Positions 47,938-51,085 of a stretch of 51,085 nt of DNA are shown one piece after another (within the stretch, counting starts at the first letter, position 1; each line of letters starts with the position of its first letter). Source of the DNA: Catellatospora sp. KI3 (GTDB lineage Bacteria; Actinomycetota; Actinomycetes; Mycobacteriales; Micromonosporaceae); assembly GCF_029948125.1 (NCBI RefSeq), contig NZ_JASAMB010000035.1, forward strand, positions 1-51,085, in the 5' to 3' direction. Both the position numbers and the translations under genes were made by a program. The notes beneath the pieces are model-generated. The model searched no databases and had not been told where the DNA came from. It saw only the letters and a program-made list of their open reading frames with translations.

Positions 47938-49017
47938 GTGGACGGTGTGGGTGGTGGCGGGGGCGGCGAAGGTGAGCAGGGCCGCCGCCTCGGCGGCCAG
48001 TTCGTCGCGGATCGCGGGTGACACCGGCTGGAACAGGTCGACGGTCACCGAGGCGGTGTCGCGGGTGCGGGCCAGGCGCCACATGCCGGCGACGAAGCCG
48101 TCGACCAGCACCGTGGCCCGGATGATGCCGTTGGCGGTGAACACCCGGGCCCGGTACGGCTCCGACAGGATCCGGCTGCGGTCGGCGTACGACAGCAGCA
48201 TGTTGTCGAACTCGCCCAGCAGCCGCACCGGCGCGGGCGTGCCGGCGTCGGGGCGGGGCGCGTCGGGCAGGTCGTACAGCGTCGTGCCGGACTCGTCGGT
48301 GAAGGTGACCAGGCGGGGCCGCAGCCGGTCGAAGACCTCGCCCAGCCGGGTCAGCCCCGACCAGGTCTGCGCGTCGCGGACGCTCGCCGGGCCGTACGCG
48401 GCCAGGTAGCGCAGCACCGCCCCGTCCACCGACGCCTGCGGCAGCGCACTGCCCAGCCACGTCTCGGCCGAGGTGTGCGCGGCCTGGCCGCTGGTGTTCC
48501 ACAGCCCGCGCGGAGGCACCTGCACCAGCGGGACGAGGGTGCGCACCACCGGTGCGAGCGCGGCGGCGTCACGGTCGGGCCAGCGGGCGGTCAGCCGCTC
48601 GCCCAGCTCGGCGTAGGTCAGCGGCGCCTGCTCGACCAGCTCGCGGCCGTACGCGGCGACGGCGTCGAGGTCGAGCCCGGCCAGCCGCCTGCCGTAGGTG
48701 TTGCGCAGGCCGCGGTCGAGCGCCGGCTGCACGACCGGCCGCAGCAGCAGGCAGTCGGCGGCGGTGACCAGGTGGATCGTCGAGCGCATCAGGGCGATGC
48801 GGACCACCCGCCGCTCGGTGACCAGCTGGGACAGCTGCTCGGGGGCGAACCCGGCCAGCCGCGCCCACAGCCCGACGTACGGCGGGTTCGGGGCCTGGGC
48901 CTGCATCCCGGCCAGCCGCTCGAGCGCCTGCTCGGCGGGCAGGTCCGCGCGGGCCAGCAGCAGCTGCCGGGCGAGCAGGGCGCGGTTGAGGGCGGCCCGG
49001 GACAGGGTGTCGGTCAT
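47929..49017 (-). CDS. Winged-helix DNA-binding domain protein, AlkZ/YcaQ superfamily
   Basis: The 362-residue protein matches the HTH_42 (PF06224) family: LARQLLLARADLPAEQALERLAGMQAQAPNPPYVGLWARL with the Gln pair of the Q-x-Q motif seen in AlkZ-type DNA glycosylases, RRVVRIALMRSTIHLVTAADCLLLRPVVQPAL, LRYLAAYGPASVRDAQTWSGL and LLGEFDNMLLSYADRSRIL. AlkZ and AlkX relatives remove alkylated bases or open interstrand crosslinks, and some protect antibiotic producers. This branch is uncharacterised in detail. ATG 49017 gives MTDTLSRAALNRALLARQLLL; an ATG at 49026 is an alternative. It converges on the multicopper oxidase with a nine-base overlap. Confidence 0.82.
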   Translation of the reverse strand: MTDTLSRAALNRALLARQLLLARADLPAEQALERLAGMQAQAPNPPYVGLWARLAGFAPEQLSQLVTERRVVRIALMRSTIHLVTAADCLLLRPVVQPALDRGLRNTYGRRLAGLDLDAVAAYGRELVEQAPLTYAELGERLTARWPDRDAAALAPVVRTLVPLVQVPPRGLWNTSGQAAHTSAETWLGSALPQASVDGAVLRYLAAYGPASVRDAQTWSGLTRLGEVFDRLRPRLVTFTDESGTTLYDLPDAPRPDAGTPAPVRLLGEFDNMLLSYADRSRILSEPYRARVFTANGIIRATVLVDGFVAGMWRLARTRDTASVTVDLFQPVSPAIRDELAAEAAALLTFAAPATTHTVHLP

Positions 49018-49082
49018 GGCCGCCACGCTACGTCGCGGGCGCGTCTTCCTACCGCCCCCGTGTTCGTGGTAGGAGTGTGCCG

Positions 49083-50240
49083 GTGACCGACGTGATTGCC
49101 GCGCCCTATGTGCCCTGGTTGCCGACCATGCCGTACCGGCCTGAGGCCGACGGGCCGCTGAGCGGGGTCCGGCTGGCCGTCAAGGATCTGTTCGATGTGG
49201 ACGGGCTGCCCACGGGTGCGGGCAACCCGACGTGGCTGGCGACGCACGATCCGGCGACGCGGGACGCGGCCGCGGTGGCGGCGCTGCTGTCGGCCGGGGC
49301 CCGGCTGGCGGGCAAGACCCACACCGACGAGATGGCGTACAGCCTGTTCGGCACGAACGCGCACTACGGGTCGCCGGAGAACCCGGCCGCGCCGGGGCAC
49401 CTGACCGGCGGCTCGTCCAACGGCACCGCGGCGGCGGTCGCCTCCGGCAGCGCCGAGCTGGGGCTGGGCACCGACACCGGCGGCTCGGTGCGCATCCCGG
49501 CCGGCTGGTGCGGCCTGTACGGGCTGCGCCCCAGCCACGCCCGGGTCAGCCGGGACGGGGTGGTCGCGCTGTGCGGCTCGTTCGACGCGCCGGGGCTGCT
49601 CACGGCCGATCTCGGGCTGCTGCGTACCGCGGCCGGGGTGCTGCTGTCCGGCGGCGCCGACACCACGCCGGTGCGCGGGCTGCTGGCCCCGCCGGACCTG
49701 TGGGAGCTGGCCGGGCCGCAGGTCCGGGCGGCGCTGGCCCCGGCCGTGGCGCGGCTGCGGGCGGTGCTGCCGGTCGAGGACAAGCCGCTGTTCGACGCGG
49801 GCGCGCCGGACTACCGGTTCGGCTACGCGGTCCGCACCGGCTGGGAGTTCTGGCAGGAGCACGGCGAGTGGGTACGGGCGGAGAACCCCGTCTTCGGCTC
49901 CGGCATCACCGAGCGGGTGCGCGCCGCGTCGGGCCGTACCGCCGAGGAGCTGGCCGCGGCCGACCGGGAGATCACCGCGGTACGCGACACGATGGCACGG
50001 GTTTTGGACGGGGCCGTTCTGGTCATACCGACGGCACCGCAGCCCGCGCCGCTGCGGGGCGCCGACACCGATCCGCTGCGCGCGCCCATCCTCGGGCTGA
50101 CCGGCATCTCCAGCGTCGCCGGGCTGCCCGCGCTGAGCGTGCCCGGCGCCCGCGTCGACGGCCTGCCGGTCGGGTTGTGCCTGGTCGGCGCCCCCGGCAC
50201 CGACGAGTCCCTGCTCGAACTCGCGGAGGTGCTGCGTTGA
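49083..50240 (+). CDS. Amidase-signature-family amidase
   Basis: The 385-residue protein has the Ser-cisSer-Lys triad: Lys34 in GVRLAVKDLFDVDG, Ser111 in LTGGSSNGTAAAVASG and Ser135 in LGTDTGGSVRIPAGWCGLYGLRPS. The 24-residue step between the two Ser is that of known family members. At ~385 residues it is shorter than GatA or FAAH, in the size class of small amidases (indoleacetamide- or allophanate-hydrolase-like domains). Substrate unknown. AGGAG lies seven bases before GTG 49083. Its stop overlaps a TTG start of the EcsC gene, so the two are coupled. Confidence 0.88.
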   Translation: MTDVIAAPYVPWLPTMPYRPEADGPLSGVRLAVKDLFDVDGLPTGAGNPTWLATHDPATRDAAAVAALLSAGARLAGKTHTDEMAYSLFGTNAHYGSPENPAAPGHLTGGSSNGTAAAVASGSAELGLGTDTGGSVRIPAGWCGLYGLRPSHARVSRDGVVALCGSFDAPGLLTADLGLLRTAAGVLLSGGADTTPVRGLLAPPDLWELAGPQVRAALAPAVARLRAVLPVEDKPLFDAGAPDYRFGYAVRTGWEFWQEHGEWVRAENPVFGSGITERVRAASGRTAEELAAADREITAVRDTMARVLDGAVLVIPTAPQPAPLRGADTDPLRAPILGLTGISSVAGLPALSVPGARVDGLPVGLCLVGAPGTDESLLELAEVLR

Positions 50241-50977
50241 CCATGCCTACCCCCAACCCCGCCCCCACCGATCTCGTGGTGGACGAGTCGCCCCCGGCCG
50301 GGCTGTGGCAGACGATGCGCGACGACCCGCAGTACGCCCCCGAGCACCTGGCCCTGGCCGCCGTCCGCAGGATCGGACCGCAGGCCGCGCAGTGGGCCGC
50401 CCTGATGCGCCGGCGCCACCCGAACATGCACACCGACGGCCTGGCGCAGCTGGCGGTGCAGAAGTTCCGCTGGCACGGCCGCCTGTCCGGGGCGGCCACC
50501 GGCGCCATCGGCCTGCCCGGGGCGGTGTTCGACCTGGCCGGGCTGGCCTGGACGCAGAGCCGCCTGGTGCTGCACCTGGCCGCCGTGTACGGCGTCGACC
50601 CGACCCTGCCCGAGCGCGCCACCGACCTGCTGGTGCTGCAGCGGGTGCACAAGGCCGCCGAGGGCGCCCGGATCGCGCTCGGGGTGGCCGCCGGGCGGGA
50701 GCGGGTCGGCTCGGCCATCGCCCGGGCCGCCGGGACCTCCACCGCGCGGGCGCTGACCCGGCTGAGCTGGCGGCTGGCCCAGATGGCCGGGGTGCGGGCG
50801 GTCCGCAAGCTCGCCGCCAAGGCGATCCCGTTCGCCTCGATCGTGCTCGGGGCCTGGGCGAACTCGTCGGCCGTCAACGACGTGGCCCGGCGCGCGATCG
50901 CCCAGTACCGGCCGCCGGAGCCGGCCGCCGTCCCGCTGCCCCGGTCACCCTCGACCGAGCACGCGGGCGGCCGCTGA
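50237..50977 (+). CDS. EcsC family protein
   Basis: The 246-residue product has no signal peptide. Its main part, from QKFRWHGRLSGAATGAIGLPGAVFDLAGLAWTQSRLVLHLAAVYGVD through RVHKAAEGARIALG to AKAIPFASIVLGAWANSSAVNDVARRAIAQYR, is the EcsC pattern of amphipathic and hydrophobic helices. EcsC proteins are linked to the Ecs transporter in Bacillus but occur alone in actinomycetes, function unknown. TTG 50237 overlaps the amidase stop (TTGA) with GGAGG seven bases upstream; ATG 50243 is an alternative with a longer spacing. Confidence 0.8.
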   Translation: MTMPTPNPAPTDLVVDESPPAGLWQTMRDDPQYAPEHLALAAVRRIGPQAAQWAALMRRRHPNMHTDGLAQLAVQKFRWHGRLSGAATGAIGLPGAVFDLAGLAWTQSRLVLHLAAVYGVDPTLPERATDLLVLQRVHKAAEGARIALGVAAGRERVGSAIARAAGTSTARALTRLSWRLAQMAGVRAVRKLAAKAIPFASIVLGAWANSSAVNDVARRAIAQYRPPEPAAVPLPRSPSTEHAGGR

Positions 50978-50987
50978 GCCGGGTCGG

Positions 50988-51052
50988 CTAACATCGCGTC
51001 TCGGCGACGTGAATCCGGTTCGGTACGGCCGGGAAGGGTGCGCCGAGACGCG
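50988..51052 (+). promoter_or_regulatory. -10 box and leader hairpin before the gene at the right edge
   Basis: TAACAT (50988-50993) may be a -10 box. Directly after it, CGCGTCTCGGCG (50995-51006) and its exact complement (51041-51052) form a 12-bp stem with a 34-base loop that contains GTGAATCCGG and GGGAAGGG. The stem ends two bases before the AAGGAG ribosome site, so it could control translation. Confidence 0.5.
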
Positions 51053-51067
51053 CGAAGGAGCAGGTGC

Positions 51068-51085
51068 ATGGCTGTCGACGTGGTC
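51068..51085 (+). CDS. Start of a gene cut by the window edge
   Basis: ATG 51068 follows AAGGAG by seven bases and reads MAVDVV before the window ends. Six codons do not allow a function to be named. Confidence 0.55.

Noticed and set aside
50995-51052. Cobalamin riboswitch
   Set aside because: GTGAATCCGG and GGGAA resemble two of its boxes, but they are in the wrong order and the rest of the fold, including the B12 box, is missing in this short leader.

Overview
The window is chromosomal DNA of a high-GC actinomycete. Third codon positions are almost always G or C, GTG and TTG starts are common, and many genes look leaderless with a TANNNT-type -10 box just before the start codon. The gene content (GH81 and GH16 glucanases, an NgcEFG-type amino-sugar importer, MctP/DUF3311, LCP, Tex, SigE-type ECF sigma factor) and the GGGCCC-rich hairpins between genes suggest a soil or litter actinobacterium, perhaps Micromonosporaceae. 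That family placement is inference. No tRNA, rRNA, CRISPR array, prophage, transposase gene or complete secondary-metabolite cluster is visible.

Layout. Positions 1-6.0 kb hold a secreted sugar-dehydrogenase-like protein, a small secreted Cys-containing protein, a secreted metallophosphoesterase, and a DUF350 / Gly-rich membrane protein / ATP-grasp ligase group that parallels E. coli yjfL-yjfM-yjfC. From 6.1 to 16 kb lie mostly small regulators and enzymes: a PfpI-like protein with Ser in place of the nucleophile Cys, TetR plus GNAT, LCP, PaiB-like, a DMT exporter whose start codon overlaps that of a divergent MocR regulator, GlxA plus an isochorismatase-type hydrolase, and a double GNAT protein. 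From 16 to 18.1 kb is a repeat-dense region with several tandem arrays and four copies of a ~132-bp hairpin unit. From 18.1 to 24.5 kb are MctP with its DUF3311 partner, a GAP-family membrane protein, a GT8, an SPFH protein and a GT2. From 24.6 to 28.2 kb is a large GH81 laminarinase under an apparent LacI-type operator pair.

From 31.6 to 38.8 kb is a co-directional amino-sugar locus: RpiR/MurR regulator, SIS protein, NgcE-like lipoprotein and two permeases, then a GH16 enzyme with a chitin-binding-type module and a BadF-type N-acetylglucosamine kinase. Together these could hydrolyse glycans outside the cell, import the amino sugar and phosphorylate it. No transporter ATPase is present, so a shared one such as MsiK is presumably encoded elsewhere. 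From 39 to 51 kb are an alginate-lyase-family protein, a sigma factor fused to a membrane segment and an outside domain, a lipoprotein, Tex, an MFS exporter, a multicopper oxidase, an AlkZ-like winged-helix protein, an amidase and an EcsC protein.

The most unusual signals are in the non-coding DNA. (1) A palindromic repeat of exactly 64 bp has four full copies plus a half copy at the left edge, all between genes. (2) One copy is nested in a 288-bp element with 58-bp inverted ends, and the end of that element supplies a stop codon to its neighbour gene. (3) The four-unit array at 17.3-18.0 kb pairs better as + strand RNA than as DNA, because many pairs are G-U and one unit has compensating changes. 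These, with the sigma-membrane fusion, are the best leads.
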